Shown here piece by piece: positions 21,761 to 33,633 of a DNA stretch of 64,000 nt. The notes under the pieces were generated by a model, which saw only the letters and a list, made by a program, of their open reading frames with translations, did not search any database and was not told the origin of the DNA. Origin of the DNA: Boesenbergia rotunda (taxonomy: Eukaryota; Streptophyta; Magnoliopsida; Zingiberales; Zingiberaceae); the NCBI GenBank assembly GCA_024364735.1, contig JAGFNQ010000193.1, positions 97,087-161,086 of the forward strand. The letters run 5' to 3'. How positions within the stretch are numbered: the stretch's first letter is position 1; the number at the start of each line of letters is the position of its first letter. The position numbers and the translations under genes were made by a program.

Positions 21761-24592
21761 TTTCTTCTACCTAAACAATATGAAAAATATAATCTTTTGG
21801 TACTCATGTACTTGATCCAACAATATCATTCAAATACTTCTTAGGGACCCAAACTTATTTTACATTGATTTTAATGATTTGCTTCTTAGGTGTACCATTT
21901 CTTCCTATAAGAGAAATATAGACAACCTCTTTGGTCTTAGGTTTATATCCTAATCCGGCCTTGTTGTAGACGGCTCTTTGACTACTAATAATCATATTAA
22001 GATACTTTGATCCATTTATAAATTTCTCTAAACATGTTCTCAAGTTGTTATTTTCTTCCTACATAATAATCATATCAAGAAAATAACAATTTCTTCCTTC
22101 GGCATGCTTGATTCACTATGCATACATGTATTATTCCTAATGGATTTAAGTTCTCCTTTTAATGTTTTGACCCTAGATCGTGACTTAGCCAAAGCATTCT
22201 TGAGATAAGCAATAGTTTTATAAAGGAATTCAATTTTGGGAGATTCTTTTTCCTCATCGTCACTAGATGACGATTCATCACTTGAAGCTTCCTCCTCACT
22301 TGAAGCTTCTTTGTCATCTTCGAAAGTCATAAATGTCATGTGTCTCGTGACATGACATAGCTCATCTTCATCCGATGAGTCAATGTTTGGTGTGCCCCAC
22401 GTAGCTTGAACTACCATTGCCTCCTTTTTCTCCTTCTTTTTCTCCTTCTTTTTCTTCTTTCTTTTTCAATTCCAAGCAATTTGGCTTAATGTGTCCTTTC
22501 TTGTTGCATTCATAACAAATATATTAGTGTTAAAATTTAAACTTTGACCACTTTTACCTTTTGAAGGTTGAAACATCTTCTTCACATCTCTCCTTGTAAA
22601 TTTCCTTATTCTTCCCATCATTTTCTTGACATAATGAGCCACTTCACTAGCCGACATCTCTTCATTGCTATCCGAAGACTCTTGATCGGACTCGGATGTT
22701 GAAGATTCTTTCTTCTTTTCTTTCTTTTTCTTTTTCTTCTCCTTCTTCTTTACAACAAGTGTTATGCATCTCTCTTTTGAAGACACGTTAGCTTGTTCAT
22801 GTAGTTCAAACTCACAAAATAATTCATCAAGCTTAACTCTTGAAAGTTCTCTAGAAACCTTGTATGCATCATCCATTGATGCCCATAAGGTAGTTCTAGG
22901 AAATGATTAAAGAACATACCTTACTGACCCCGATTTTTAATTTTCTCACCTATTACATGAAGGCTATGTTAGGACCTTTCCGTTTGTTAGAGGGGGGTGA
23001 ATAGCAACTTTTTGATCACCCACTTCAATCGTGATTTTCTTCCTACACGTTGTTAGTGCGCAAGCGAAAATACAATTAAACTAAAACTAATAACTAAGAA
23101 GACAAACCAATTTACGTGGTTCGGAGATAACGCTCTTACTCCACGACTGTCCGTAAGGTGGACGATCCTGATCCGTCGGTGGATGACTCCCCGGAAGACC
23201 TCCGACTAGCTCGTGTAGCTCCTTGTGGGTGGAGAAACCTCGCCACAATTCGGACAACACTCCTGAGCACAAAGACTACTAATTGGTCTTTAACCAAAGC
23301 CAATTTCGTCAAGAACTCTCGCCAAAACCGAGCCCGCGTAAATAGTGCTCTAGGTTGAAATGACCGTTACCAGTCGACTGGTCCATCACCAGTCGACTGG
23401 TCCCACTCAAATTCGACCGTTACAGCTTAACATTCAAATTTGAGCTACCATCAGTCGACTAATCCAGGGGCAGTCGACTGATCTTTCTGTGGACTTCATC
23501 AGTCAACTACCCTGGCACCAGTCAACTGATCCACTTCTACACCTAAGGTTTCCCTTCCCCGAGTATATTTCTCTCAGCACTCGAACCCTAGGATTTCCGA
23601 GTACAATTCCCTTAGCACTCGCACCCTCACGACTCAGCTGACTCTTCTTCAAGCAGCCTCGATCTGTTGTCTTCAAGCCCTCTTCGATTTTGGCTCTCGT
23701 CCCTCAGATGCACACAAGCCCACGATTTGCCTCCATGCTATCCTTCGCATATGCCTCGAAGTCCGCCTCTCTCGGCTCATCGTTCCTACTCCAGCAGCCT
23801 CGACCTGTTGCCTTTAAGCCCTCTTCGACTTTGGCTCTCGTCCCTCAGATGCGCACACAAGCCCTCGGCTTGCCTTCATGCCATCCTTCACGTATGCCTC
23901 GAAGTCTGCTTCTCTCGGCTCATCGTCCCTGCTTTGTCCACGGTCCCTCGGATGCATGCAAGCCCATGGCTTGTCTCCCATGCCATCCTTCACCGGCCCC
24001 GAAGCCGTCCAGCTAAGTCCATGTGTATCCTGCAAACCTGCACGCTCAAATACACATATCAAATACACGGGTAAACCTAACTTAAACCCTTTGCCCAAAC
24101 ATCAAAACACATGGTTACTCCGGACCATAGATTGCCTCAACAGACTATTTACTATCTCTTTGAATCTTCCATACATTTGACTCACGGTCTCATTGGTCTT
24201 CATGGTGAAGGTTTGAAGTTGGCCCGCCAAGAGATCTCTCTTGGCTCTTCTTGATTCGCTTGATCCTTCATTCAACTCAATGAGCTTTTCCCAAAGCTCT
24301 TTAGCGGAATTAAATGGTCCAACCTTGTTCAGTTGCTCCTTGAAAAGTCCACATTGTAGGGTGGTTGTGGCCTTTCATTCGCTTGAGCTTTCTTAGACAT
24401 CTCTTTTGTCCACTCCTTGGTTAGAACAGGTGCTCCAAACTCATCCTTCGGTTTCTCGAACCCATCTACAATACTAAACCAATTTACAATGTCATTCATT
24501 AAATAATACTCCATTCTACCTTTCTAATAGGCAAAATCATTACCTTCGAAGAATGGTGGTCGTGCGGTGCTATATCTCTCTTAAAACGCCAT
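21761..24592 (-). pseudogene. Element D gag, split by a solo LTR
   Basis: The start is the ATG at 24590-24592, followed by a phase reading STARPPFFEGNDFAY and then MEYYLMNDIVNWFSIVDGF. KELWEKLIEL follows near 24290 and RFKEIVNS-like sequence just before the inserted LTR. Beyond the LTR the frame resumes with MDDAYKVSRELSRVKLDELF (22876), a Lys/Glu/Ser-rich stretch, and a CCHC knuckle CYECNKKGHIKPNC near 22490-22515 in another phase. An acidic Ser-rich part (22417-22070) and LGYKPKTKEVVYISLIGRNG (22043-21855) complete the C-terminus. Stops and shifts are frequent. Confidence 0.82.
22967..24142 (-). mobile_element. Solo LTR of family B inside element D gag
   Basis: It runs TGTTAGGACC ... GCCTCAACA. 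Flanks are GGCTA (22962-22966) and GACTA (24143-24147), a 4-of-5 match consistent with a decayed target duplication. D gag reads on either side. It contains several CAGTCGACTG palindromes (23373-23530) and a duplicated block (about 23650-23930, the TCGATTTTGGCTCTCGTCC type). No internal element sequence remains. Confidence 0.87.
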
Positions 24593-24635
24593 TTTGATAT
24601 TTTGATTAACGGTGAGTTCTCTCGAAATGAATAGT

Positions 24636-24647
24636 GCTCTGATACTA
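24636..24647 (-). promoter_or_regulatory. Element D primer binding site, one mismatch
   Basis: The plus strand reads GCTCTGATACTA, one base off the reverse complement of TGGTATCAGAGC. It sits 2 bp from the LTR edge at 24650. Confidence 0.82.
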
Positions 24648-24649
24648 CT

Positions 24650-25553
24650 TATTAGGACCTTTACGTCTAGCTAGATGGGGGGTGAATAGCTTCTCTTGGA
24701 TTTTGTCTACAAAATGTTAGCCAAAGCACAAGAAAAAGATAGACAATAAGAAAAACAATGAAGGCAATGCTAACTCCCTTGATTTAATTGGTCTCCACCT
24801 CCTTGAGGTGACTAATCCAAGGATCCACACCCACACAACCAAGCTCCACTATGCTTTTCTCCTTTTCAACTCAAGCTTGAAGGTGGAGAAACCCTTACAA
24901 GATAATCTCTTTCTTTTACAAGTTTAGAATGATTTTGGAGGAAGAGATTGAGAGTATGTAAGCTTGGAGATCTCAGAACAAGCAAGAAAAATCGAGAGAA
25001 TCAAGTTGTGTCTTCTTCAAGTTCTGAAATCTGATTTTGTATAACCCTCGACATCAATCGACTGGCAATATCATCAGTCGACTGATGAACTTCAACGGCT
25101 ACTGTAGAAAGTGTCTATTTTCTCTAGTCAGCCTTCAACAGTCACTTATCAATCGACTGGGACCTGACCCAGTTGACTGATCTTTCTATTCGTTGAAGCA
25201 ATCGACTAATTCCACTATCAATCGACTCAACCCACCGTATCAGTCAACTGATCCTCTCATCAGTCGACTCATACCTGATAAATCTCAAGTTTCACTTTTC
25301 CTTTGCATTGACACAAGCCTTCAAACCCTTCCATCAACCTCGCGCCTTAGGATGCTTTCAAGCCCTCGACTCCTCATCCTTGCACTTGCCTTGAAGTGTT
25401 TCCCTCGGCTTTGCCATGCAAAGTCTTCTTCTACCAATTCTTCATACCTGGACTTAAACTCAAGTTTCATGTTACATCACCAATATTGCCTAACTTAAAC
25501 TCATTTAACCAAACATCAAAAGTAAATAATGTTTGGGGTATGATTGCACCAAT
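24650..25553 (-). repeat. Element D 5' LTR
   Basis: Its inner edge reads TATTAGGACC (decayed from TGTTAGGACC) and its outer edge CACCAATA (decayed from CACCAACA). It has the AGATGGGGGGTGAATAGC block shared with LTRs A, B and F, and several degenerate CAGTCGACTG motifs (25060-25270). The outer boundary is approximate. Confidence 0.72.
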
Positions 25554-26090
25554 AACCAATACTTCGTCTACCTAACTTCACTCACTGTGACCCAACTTCA
25601 CTCACCAGGATTTCGTGCCCGATTCTCAACCAAGACTTTGGAGCCTAACCCTCAGTCAGGTCTTCATGCCCAATTCCCCGAACCAGGACTTCAGGCCTAG
25701 ATTCACTCACCAGGGCTTCAGTGCCTTGACAAGGACTTCTTTGCTAGTCATCTGATCCTGACTAGACTTCACTCTATCAAACATCAAGTTCTATTTGGCT
25801 TAGCCCTTGGTCTAACTGATTGGATCTAGGTTTAGTCACTCTGCTAAGTCCTATTTGGCTTAACTCTTAGTCAAACTGACTAGCCCTGGGTTCTTTACTA
25901 ATTACTCTACCAAATATCAAGTCTTGTTTAGCTAACCTTTTGGTCAAACTGATTAGACCTAGGTTTACCCTACCAAACATTAAGTCATGTTTGGTTTAAC
26001 CCTTGGTCAAACTGACCAGACTTTAGTATATTGTCAAACATCAAAACCCTAGAGGTTAACTATTCTTGTCTGATACTTCTAGTACCAACA
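25554..26090 (-). repeat. LTR fragment E
   Basis: No gene. The right edge CTAGTACCAACA (to 26090) looks like the start of a minus-strand LTR (TGTTGGTACTAG). The middle has dispersed repeats of the TTGGTCAAACTGA and ACCAGGACTTC type. The left part is missing where D begins. Confidence 0.5.
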
Positions 26091-26640
26091 AAGTCTTCAC
26101 TATCTTAAAGGCACTATTTTACATTATCTTCATTTATATCTCCAGTCCTCACGAGAGCTGAAAACCTATAGTGATGCAGATTGGGTTTGATCTCCCGAAA
26201 ATAGATATTCTACTAGTGAGTATACAATATTTCTTAGATGAAATTTTATTTCTTGACTTTCAAATAAGCAACCTATAGTACCTCGCTCGAGCAATGAAAT
26301 TGCATGCAAAGTTATAGCTAATGCGACATCCAAAATTATTTGGCTTCAATCTATTCTTTGAAATTACATCCTTCTATAACTACTACACCCAAAATCTAGT
26401 GTGTGACAATAATGGGGCGGCACATCTTATTACAAATCTAATTTTTCATATTCATACAAAATATGTGGAGATTAATTTCTTTTTTCAAAAATATGTGACA
26501 ATTCAACGACTTTCAATTTCTTATATCTCTATAAAAGATTAAATTATTGGCATATGCAATAAGTCATTATCTAGATAACACTTTAACAAACTGACAAATC
26601 AAACTCAACATCTAGATTCGATTTCTATTAATATAGGATA
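26091..26640 (+). pseudogene. Degenerate Ty1/copia RNase H
   Basis: TYSDADW at about 26170, PIVPRSSNEIACKVIANATSKIIWLQSI at 26275-26360, CDNNGAAHLITNLIFHIHTKYVEIN near 26405-26475 and ISYISIKD at 26516-26540 are the standard copia RNase H blocks, read in two phases with stops. It belongs to a lineage other than A, B, D or G because its motifs resemble the CDN-AAYL / HARTKHVEID type. Only the end of Pol survives. Confidence 0.82.
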
Positions 26641-26935
26641 ATAATCTAGATTCGATTTCTATTAATTGAGATTTACTATATCAGTTATTATAATCATGAT
26701 GAGCACGAATCAATCATAGAAAAAGATAAGATTTTTAAATTAATCAACATTTATCATATTCATTGCTATAATTACAATTATTACCACTTGTAATTGTATA
26801 CTATATTTAATATATTTTCTTTTGTCATCTAGATATTATGTATAAATAAGCCTCTTCGGGCTGCATAAATCATCCAAAAAATAATTCTCTTATTCTCTCC
26901 TCTTTTGTTTATAAGTAAGTAACCTTTCAAGACTC
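26641..26935 (+). repeat. Probable LTR remnant downstream of the RNase H fragment
   Basis: AT-rich, about 290 bp. Its TATA-like 'GTATAAATAAGCC' near 26838-26850 is followed by a CT-rich leader, as in short copia LTRs. A duplicated 'TCTAGATTCGATTTCTATTA' occurs at 26611 and 26643. Exact ends were not found. Confidence 0.4.
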
Positions 26936-27265
26936 TTCAATTATTTGGCACACTCCTTCAATTAGTCTGGTCTCCTTTTTGAGGGAGTTAGATAATCATC
27001 CAATTTAGTCTGAGTGGTTGACCTATCCTTTTAGGTTAGTCATCCTTTAGCATAGTTGTCATATTTTATTGCTGAAACGCTTCAAGTAGTCAACACACTC
27101 CTTTAATTTAGTCGATAATAGAGAGTTGGACTCGCCCTTTTCAAGATGACATTGCTTCACTCATATGATTACATCTTATCAATCTTATCAGTCATTCTCT
27201 CTCAAGATGTAACAATGTTCATATTAAAATAGAAACTCTAAATTATAGGCGATTACTTAAGATTT
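26936..27265. other. Interval without recognisable feature
   Basis: Nothing beyond repeated TTAGTCTG / AATTTAGTC words, which may be old LTR material. Confidence 0.5.
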
Positions 27266-27274
27266 TAGTATGTT

Positions 27275-28039
27275 CGGCTTTTTACCAAAGATGTATTCAA
27301 AAATTGGTATTTAGTAAAAGGCGTACCATGATTTCATTGTTACCAAATAACGCACTTATTTTAGTGAACTTCCTTTATACCCCTCCTGCCAAAGAACTGC
27401 ATGTCATTCTCTTTCTCTTTCTCTTTCTCTTTCTCAATAACGAATTCCGAGACATCTGAAAATATTTTTTCAGACTTTTTATTTTAAAATAATATATTAT
27501 GGAATCGGATAAAAAACGTAAGGTAAAAATCGAAAAATATTTCAATTAAAAAAATATCTCATCCAACGTGATTTCAAATATATACAGAGATCATTTTTAT
27601 ATAAATTAAATGAGCAAAAATATACAGAGATCATTTTTATATTTGATTAATATTAATTAATATATTAAATAATATTTAATAAATATATTAATATATAAAA
27701 CAGCTTGAAATTAGAAAGGCCTGAAATTTTTTGATTTCAGGTCCAGCGTGAGCCTAAAGTAAAATATTTCAGGCCCAGCGTGGGCCTGAAATAGAAATAT
27801 TTCAGGCCCAGCATGGGCCTGAAATAGAAATATTTCAGGCCCAGCGTGGGCCTGAAATAAAAGATTTCAGACCCTGCGTCGGACTGAAATCATGTGTTAT
27901 GATAGGTTTTTTTACGTAGGCCTAAAACGTAAAGAAACATCTCTTTATATTTTTGAAATCACAATAAAAATCACTGAGAAAGACTATCTTACGAAAGACA
28001 TTCTAATTAATATAAAATGAGCATTATATTAAAAACGAA

Positions 28040-28104
<65 letters not shown>

Positions 28105-28340
28105 TCTTTAATAAAAAAAGTCAAATATTATTTATTATATTAATTTAAATATTATATTATATTAATATATTTAATTTTAGTAGGTTTTGATAGGAGGGCC
28201 TGAAGTCATCTAACTTCAGGCCCTCCTTAGGCCTGAAGTCAGCTACTGAAGTCAGATGACTTCAGGCCCTCCTTGGGCCTGAAGTCAGATAACTTCAGAC
28301 CCTATAAATAATTAATTTAATAAATAATATTAAATATAAA
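27275..28340 (+). repeat. Left inverted arm of the Mutator-like element
   Basis: Pairs with 30365-31319. It contains a cluster of self-complementary TTTCAGGCCCAGCGTGGGCC-type units (27715-27890), a long (AT)n run (about 28046-28100) and a second cluster of GGCCTGAAGTCA...TGACTTCAGGCC hairpins (28196-28305). Confidence 0.85.
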
Positions 28341-28358
28341 AAAACTTCTAATGATTAT

Positions 28359-29889
28359 TTTTGGTATCTGATAACTAGCATTTTACGCCATTATATTGCT
28401 CATTTACTTAGCATTTTTTATCCTCTCGTACACTTAAATCATGTTTATATCATATTTTACGATTAGGATCTATTTTTGGAGCTCATTATAATTTTCTCTA
28501 AATTTTGGCTTTATTTCATGATTTTTGTAGGGAATTAAAAATGGACCTTGGACCAAGGCTTGGATCAAAGAAATTGGACCCAATGCTAGTATTGAAGGCT
28601 TGGTTCAATTTAAGCATGGTCTAACTTGAAGGTTTGGTTCAATTCAAATGAAGATGGTTCAATTCATCCAACCCAATTTGGACCCAAGAAGAGGAAAGCT
28701 TTAACCCATCCAAAAGCCAATTAACATCATCCAATCCTTAAGCCCAATTACAATAAGCCCAATTACAACTCTTATTGGATTCGGATCCAAATTTTTTTAC
28801 TCTACACTCAATCCAAAATCCAATAACCCATTAAGAAACCCTCATCATCTTCTCCACATTCCCTCACGACACTCCATCTCATCTCATGCAAGCTAGGGAA
28901 GGAGGGGGGTTGGCCGAACTCATGCAAGGGAGACCTCTCCCATCTTCTCCTTCTCCTTCACTTCTTCTTCTCTCTTCTTCATTTCCTCACGCCATAGGGC
29001 AAAGGGGGCAGCTCCTTCTTCCATCATCCAGCAGCCCACCGAAGATTCATCCGAAGCTTGGGTTCATTTGTCCAATGCGTTGGGTGATTTCTTTGTAATG
29101 TTGGGTGATGATTGTTAATGTTGAGTTTATTGTTGAATTGTAATGACATTAACCTCCCATGTTTGAAATTCCATATTTTAGGCTTGGATTGGTAGATGCA
29201 TATTAGGTGTTTGATGAAATTTCCCAATCAATTTTTGTTACTTTAAGTGTCCACTTAGGCTAGTTTAAATTCTTGCAATGCATTTCTTATTGAATGGTAG
29301 TTAGTTATGTTTGTTCTTTTCTTAATTAAGAGAAATTAGGTTAGATTAAGTTTCGTTCCATGCTTAGTTTCTTTAATACTTTCTTTCATGCATACCATGT
29401 GTTTGATGAATTGTCTCTTCCATTAGATAGATTTCAATTTTACATTTTCTTTAGCTTAGATTCTTTTAATGTTTGTTAGTTTGATTGCTTTATGTTTTCT
29501 TATGGTTATGTCTTTTGATTTGATGCAATTATGTTAGGTTTCATTGATGCCCTATTTCTTGAATGCTTCTTTTATGTTGCTTTTCATTTTCTTATAAATG
29601 TAGTTAGGTTAGATTAGATCTTCTTTACTTGCATTGTCTTTCATTAATCAGGATTAGATTTCATATTTGCTTTGTTATTTCATTTCATAGTCATAGCACT
29701 CAAATCCAAGACCCCAGTTTAATATCCAAAAATCCAAAAGCAATAACATGGAATCCTAGGATTATTAATCCATCATTACATTCCTTGAGAGAGACGACTC
29801 GAGTTACTCTATACTACATTAGTTTAGAGGAGTTCGATATTTTAATTATATTTGAAACCGTAACACGACTAAAACGGTTATCAGTGTCC
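28359..29889. mobile_element. 1.5 kb insert with inverted ends inside the Mutator-like element
   Basis: A perfect 17-bp direct repeat (AAACTTCTAATGATTAT, 28342-28358 and 29890-29906) brackets this block. The ends are partly inverted: TTGG..., then CTGATAAC near 28368-28375 and GTTATCAG at 29877-29884. If only TG...CA ends are used (28369-29883), the flanks are GTATC and GTGTC, which would fit a solo LTR with a decayed 5-bp duplication. The end block with 'GAGAGACGACTCGAGTTACTC' resembles LTR ends of some Ty3/gypsy elements. No coding region was recognised, and frames of 70-98 codons inside have no known domain. Confidence 0.55.
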
Positions 29890-30364
29890 AAACTTCTAAT
29901 GATTATAAATTATGTTGCAATATGAGTTTTCTAAGTCTATCAGTGGGTTTCGGTGAAAACTCACTGATGGACCTAGGATACTTGGATTTCTCCATACTTG
30001 ATATCTCTATTTAGAATTTACTTAGGAGAGGTTATTTCTGATGTGCAAACTTAGTACCAATAATTTTCAGTTATGTTATCTAACCGTATTAATTGACACA
30101 CAAAGAAGTATAAATATGACTGTATCTTGGGCACAGTTAAAAGAAACCTCTCTTTCAAAATGATTTCAAACATATAAAGAGATAATTTTTTATATTTGAT
30201 TAATATAAATTAATATAATAAATAATAATTAATAAATATATTAATATATAAAAAAACCCTATCAAAACATGTGATTTCATATTCAAACGTAGGGCCTGAA
30301 GACATCCTAGGAGGGTCTGAAGACATCCTAGGAGGGTCTGAAGTCAAATAACTTCAGACCCTAT

Positions 30365-31319
30365 AAATAATTAATTTAATAAATAATGATTAAATATAAA
30401 AAAATATTTTTAAAATAAATGATTTAAGTGCCCTTGGGCCTGAAGTCATCTGACTTCAGGCCCTGCGTAGACCTGAAATCAGATGACTTCAGGCTCTCCT
30501 ATCAAAACCTATTAAAACTAAATATATTAATATAATATATAATATTTAAATTAATATAATATATAATATTTGACTTCTTTATTCAAAGAATCGATATATA
30601 TATATATATATAAAGGTTCGTTTTTATTATAATGTTTATTTTATATTAATTAGAATGTCTCTCGTAAGGTAGTCTTTCTCAATAATTTTTATTGTAATTT
30701 CAAAAATATAAAGAGATGTTTCTTTACGTTTTAAGCCTACGTAAAAAAACCTATCATAACACATAATTTCAGTCCGACGCTAGACCTAAAATATTTCTAT
30801 TTCAGACCCACGCTGGGCCTGAAATATTTTACTTCAGGCCCACGCTGGGCCTGAAATCAAAAGAATTCAGGCCTTTCTAATTTCAAGCTTTTTTATATAT
30901 TAATATATTTATTAAATATTATTTAATATATTAATTAATATTAATAAAATATAAAAATGATCTCTGTATATTTTTGCTCATCTAATTTATATAAAAATGA
31001 TCTCTGTATATATTTGAAATTACGTTGGATGAGATATTTTTTTAATTGAAATATTTTTTCGATTTTTACCTTACTTTTTTTATCCGATTCCATAATATAT
31101 TATTTTAAAATAAAAAGTCTGAAAAAATATTTTCAGATGTCTTGGAATTCGTTATTGAGAAAGAGAAAGAGAAAAAGATAGAGAATGACATGTAGTACTT
31201 TGGCAGGAGGGGTATAAGAGGAAGTTCACTAAAATAAGTGTGTTATTTGGTAACAATGAAATCATGGTACGCGTTTTGGTAAATACTAATTTTTGGGTAT
31301 GTCCTTTGGTAAAAAGCCG
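30365..31319 (-). repeat. Right inverted arm of the Mutator-like element
   Basis: Reverse complement of the left arm with scattered differences. Its (AT)n run (30594-30612) is much shorter, and it has fewer CAGGCCC hairpins, so the arms have diverged since formation. A direct, non-inverted copy of 'AGACCCTATAAATAATTAATT' lies just inside at 30355, matching 28298. Confidence 0.82.
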
Positions 31320-31328
31320 TAGTATGTT

Positions 31329-31892
31329 AGAATGCTTCTTGGGTGACGATAACTTAAGATGGTAGAGACAGTGAGACAAATTAATGGGCACAAAATTTTT
31401 TGAGTTGGAAACAAACCTTCACATGGGGTTTTGTGGGTTAATCTTGAAGGTGATCAATCCGGTTTCATAGAAATTTTCTATCGGCCATTATGATAAATCA
31501 GAAAGTGCTTGTGGAGGCTCATTGAAATGGCTAGCATTCTTAGAATTATCATCCCATTGGAGAAAAATTCCTATAATATGTCGCAACTAGAATTTAACCC
31601 TTACATCTGATTAACCTATTAAAAGGACTAACTATTATACCATAGTTCTAGGACATCATTAGAGCTTAAGCACTCAAAAACTTGAGTGTACTTTCAGCTT
31701 AATATTATTTGCGCAGTGCATAATTTTTGTTAAATATCAAAAAATACGAGGACTTAAATGCATAAAATCCAAAATTAGGGATAGGAATTGGATAACCCAA
31801 ATGTCGAGGGCCTTTTTGTAAAAATGCCACCACTACCTACAAATTCTCCTTTTCCTCTTCACAAACGGTCGCAGTCCCTTTGCTCTCACAAT
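31329..31892. other. Interval without recognisable gene
   Basis: AT-rich intergenic sequence between the Mutator-like element and the first hAT MITE. No feature could be supported. Confidence 0.5.
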
Positions 31893-31900
31893 TCCCTTTC

Positions 31901-32448
31901 TAAGAGTATAATTGAACCGAGCTGAGTCAAACAGTAAGAGGCTCGAGTTCGGGTTCGGTTCGTTATCTTTAGGCTCGAGCTCGGGCTCGAGTTCGATTCG
32001 AGCTTTTGTCCTTAAATTCGAGTTCGGCTCATAATAAAATCAAATAGCTTGACCTCGGCTCAAGTTCGGCTCGAAAAAAGCTCGTTTAAAAATTTAACGA
32101 GCTTAATTCGAGCTTATTTAAAATAATTAATTATAATAATTAATAATAAATTATTATATTTATTATTTATGTGATATTTAATTATATATGTATATATAAT
32201 AAGATAAACGAGCCTCTTAACTAACATATTCGTGAGTCTCTCAATGAACACATTCGCGAACATCTAAACAAACATGTTCGTGAGCTCACGAACCAAATAA
32301 TGTTAAGCTCGAGCTTGACTCGATAATATTTTGAGCTCGAAATGGAGCTCAAGCTCAACTCGTTAACTTAATCGAACGACTCGAACGAGCTTTTTTTCGA
32401 ACCGAGCCCCGAATAACTCGTGAGCGGCTTGGCTCATTTACACCCCTA
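31901..32448. mobile_element. hAT-type MITE, copy 1 (548 bp)
   Basis: The ends are TAAGAGTATAATTGAACC and, inverted, TAGGGGTGTAAATGAGCC (13 of 17 core bases match). The 8-bp flanks are TCCCTTTC (31893-31900) and TCCCTTTT (32449-32456). The body is made of GCTCGAGTTCG-like words. Three related copies are at 38706, 45370 and 47263. 8-bp duplications are typical of hAT elements. There is no coding capacity. Confidence 0.75.
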
Positions 32449-32665
32449 TCCCTTTTTTCCCTACCTATTCTTGCCGATCCGCACCCACCATCGCGCCATC
32501 GACCGCTAGCCGACGTCCCATCCATTTGAGACACGGGAGCTCTCCCCAATCCCGAATCCTCTTCTATCTCTACTTTCCGACGTCACTACAGCGCTTCCGT
32601 CGGGAGATCCCATCTCAACGCCACCAAGTTTTTGTTTGCACACGCCGATCTTTGTGACAACATGG

Positions 32666-33620
32666 TGTTGGTTCGGGTTGGACCGGCTAGAGGGGGGTGA
32701 ATAGACGAGGAAAAAAATTATGAAAGTGGAGGCACTCATCTTCAAAAAAGAACTTGGTCACAACTGAGAACGTTGCTTCCAAGGCAGTGGACGCTCAATA
32801 AAAATCTCCTTGTGGCGGAGAAGCCTTACAAAAATAGCACACTAGAGATTTTACAAGAATGAATAAAATGATTGATTTCTAAAGCAAAACCTATAAGTCT
32901 ATTTATAGCCTAAGAGAATAAATCTGCATTGTTGATTGTTGATCACTTTTCTCTTGGCCGTTGATCCATGGATGTAATCTGGATGGTTGATCTTGGATGG
33001 GATTAAACTGCATCCATTGGATTTGATTAAAGGATAATGTAACATTATCCTTTAAGTTTTAATTGTTTTAATTAAAACTTTATCTTTCCTCGAGATGGCT
33101 GTTGGAATCTCCATGTCGCTGTTGTAATATCTAAGTAGTAATATCGGCAACATTTCACTGTCATCGCCTTTTAGTCCAAATGGTAAGTGGGTTAGTGTGT
33201 GTTGTTGAGGTCTCGGGTTCGATCCTTCGTGGCACTAAATAATTTTCTCTTTTCTTTTGGGCGCTTGGACTAGTCTTTTTGATTCTTCGTCTTCTGGGTG
33301 ATTTCCGGCCAACTGGAGTTAGGCTCACCCGAACCCGACTCTGGCCTTTCACCCCTCGAGCGTCCTTCCTCCCGGCTTCTCGTCCCTCGGACACCGTGCA
33401 CGTCCTTCTCGCTCCACCGGTGTACTCTTCCGCAGCATCCGCGTCCCTCGGATTGTACCGAGCCCGTCGGCTCACTTCCCCGCACAATCCTTCTCGTCCG
33501 CTACGTCTTACACTCGACTTCCTCCGTACCTAAGCTCCTGCACACTTAGCAGAGGGATTAAAACCAACAGGACCTAACCTAACTTGGTTGATCACATCAA
33601 AACCAACTGGGGCACCAACA
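32666..33620 (-). repeat. Element F 3' LTR
   Basis: TGTTGGTTCGGG ... GGCACCAACA. Contains a tRNA-like module: A-box-like TAGTCCAAATGG near 33172 and B-box GGTTCGATCC near 33217, 32 nt apart, followed by a GC-rich part (33290-33530). Confidence 0.93.
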
Positions 33621-33633
33621 ATCTCCCCCTTTT

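Larger units (their letters stand above)
20871..25553 (-). mobile_element. Element D: 5' part of a degenerate Ty1/copia retrotransposon
   Basis: On the minus strand: LTR (25553-24650), primer site (24647-24636), gag (from 24592), protease and integrase N-terminus, cut off at about 20871 inside the integrase core. RT, RNase H and the 3' LTR are absent. A solo LTR of family B is inserted in gag (22967-24142). Gag and LTR style are related to A and B, so a Sirevirus-like lineage is likely. Frames are broken in many places, which suggests an older insertion. Confidence 0.85.
27275..31319. mobile_element. Mutator-like/foldback element with ~1 kb inverted arms and 9-bp target duplication
   Basis: Both ends read CGGCTTTTTACCAAA inward. 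The flanking 9 bp are identical: TAGTATGTT at 27266-27274 and 31320-31328. A 9-bp duplication is typical of the Mutator superfamily. The left arm (about 27275-28340) and right arm (about 30365-31319) are long inverted copies, including matching CTTTCTC runs, the GTCTGAAAAAATATTTTCAG block and AT-rich segments. No transposase frame was seen, so it is non-autonomous. The middle holds a separate 1.5 kb insert. The transcript would fold into a very long hairpin. Confidence 0.88.

Noticed and set aside
28886..29098. A 70-codon Ser/Pro/Leu-rich frame in the insert of the Mutator-like element.
   Set aside because: Low-complexity CTTCTTCTT translation in probable LTR sequence; no domain.
33161..33549. 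Overlapping frames on both strands in the F LTR, repeated at 35777-36171.
   Set aside because: Present twice only because the LTR is duplicated; no domain and mutually overlapping.
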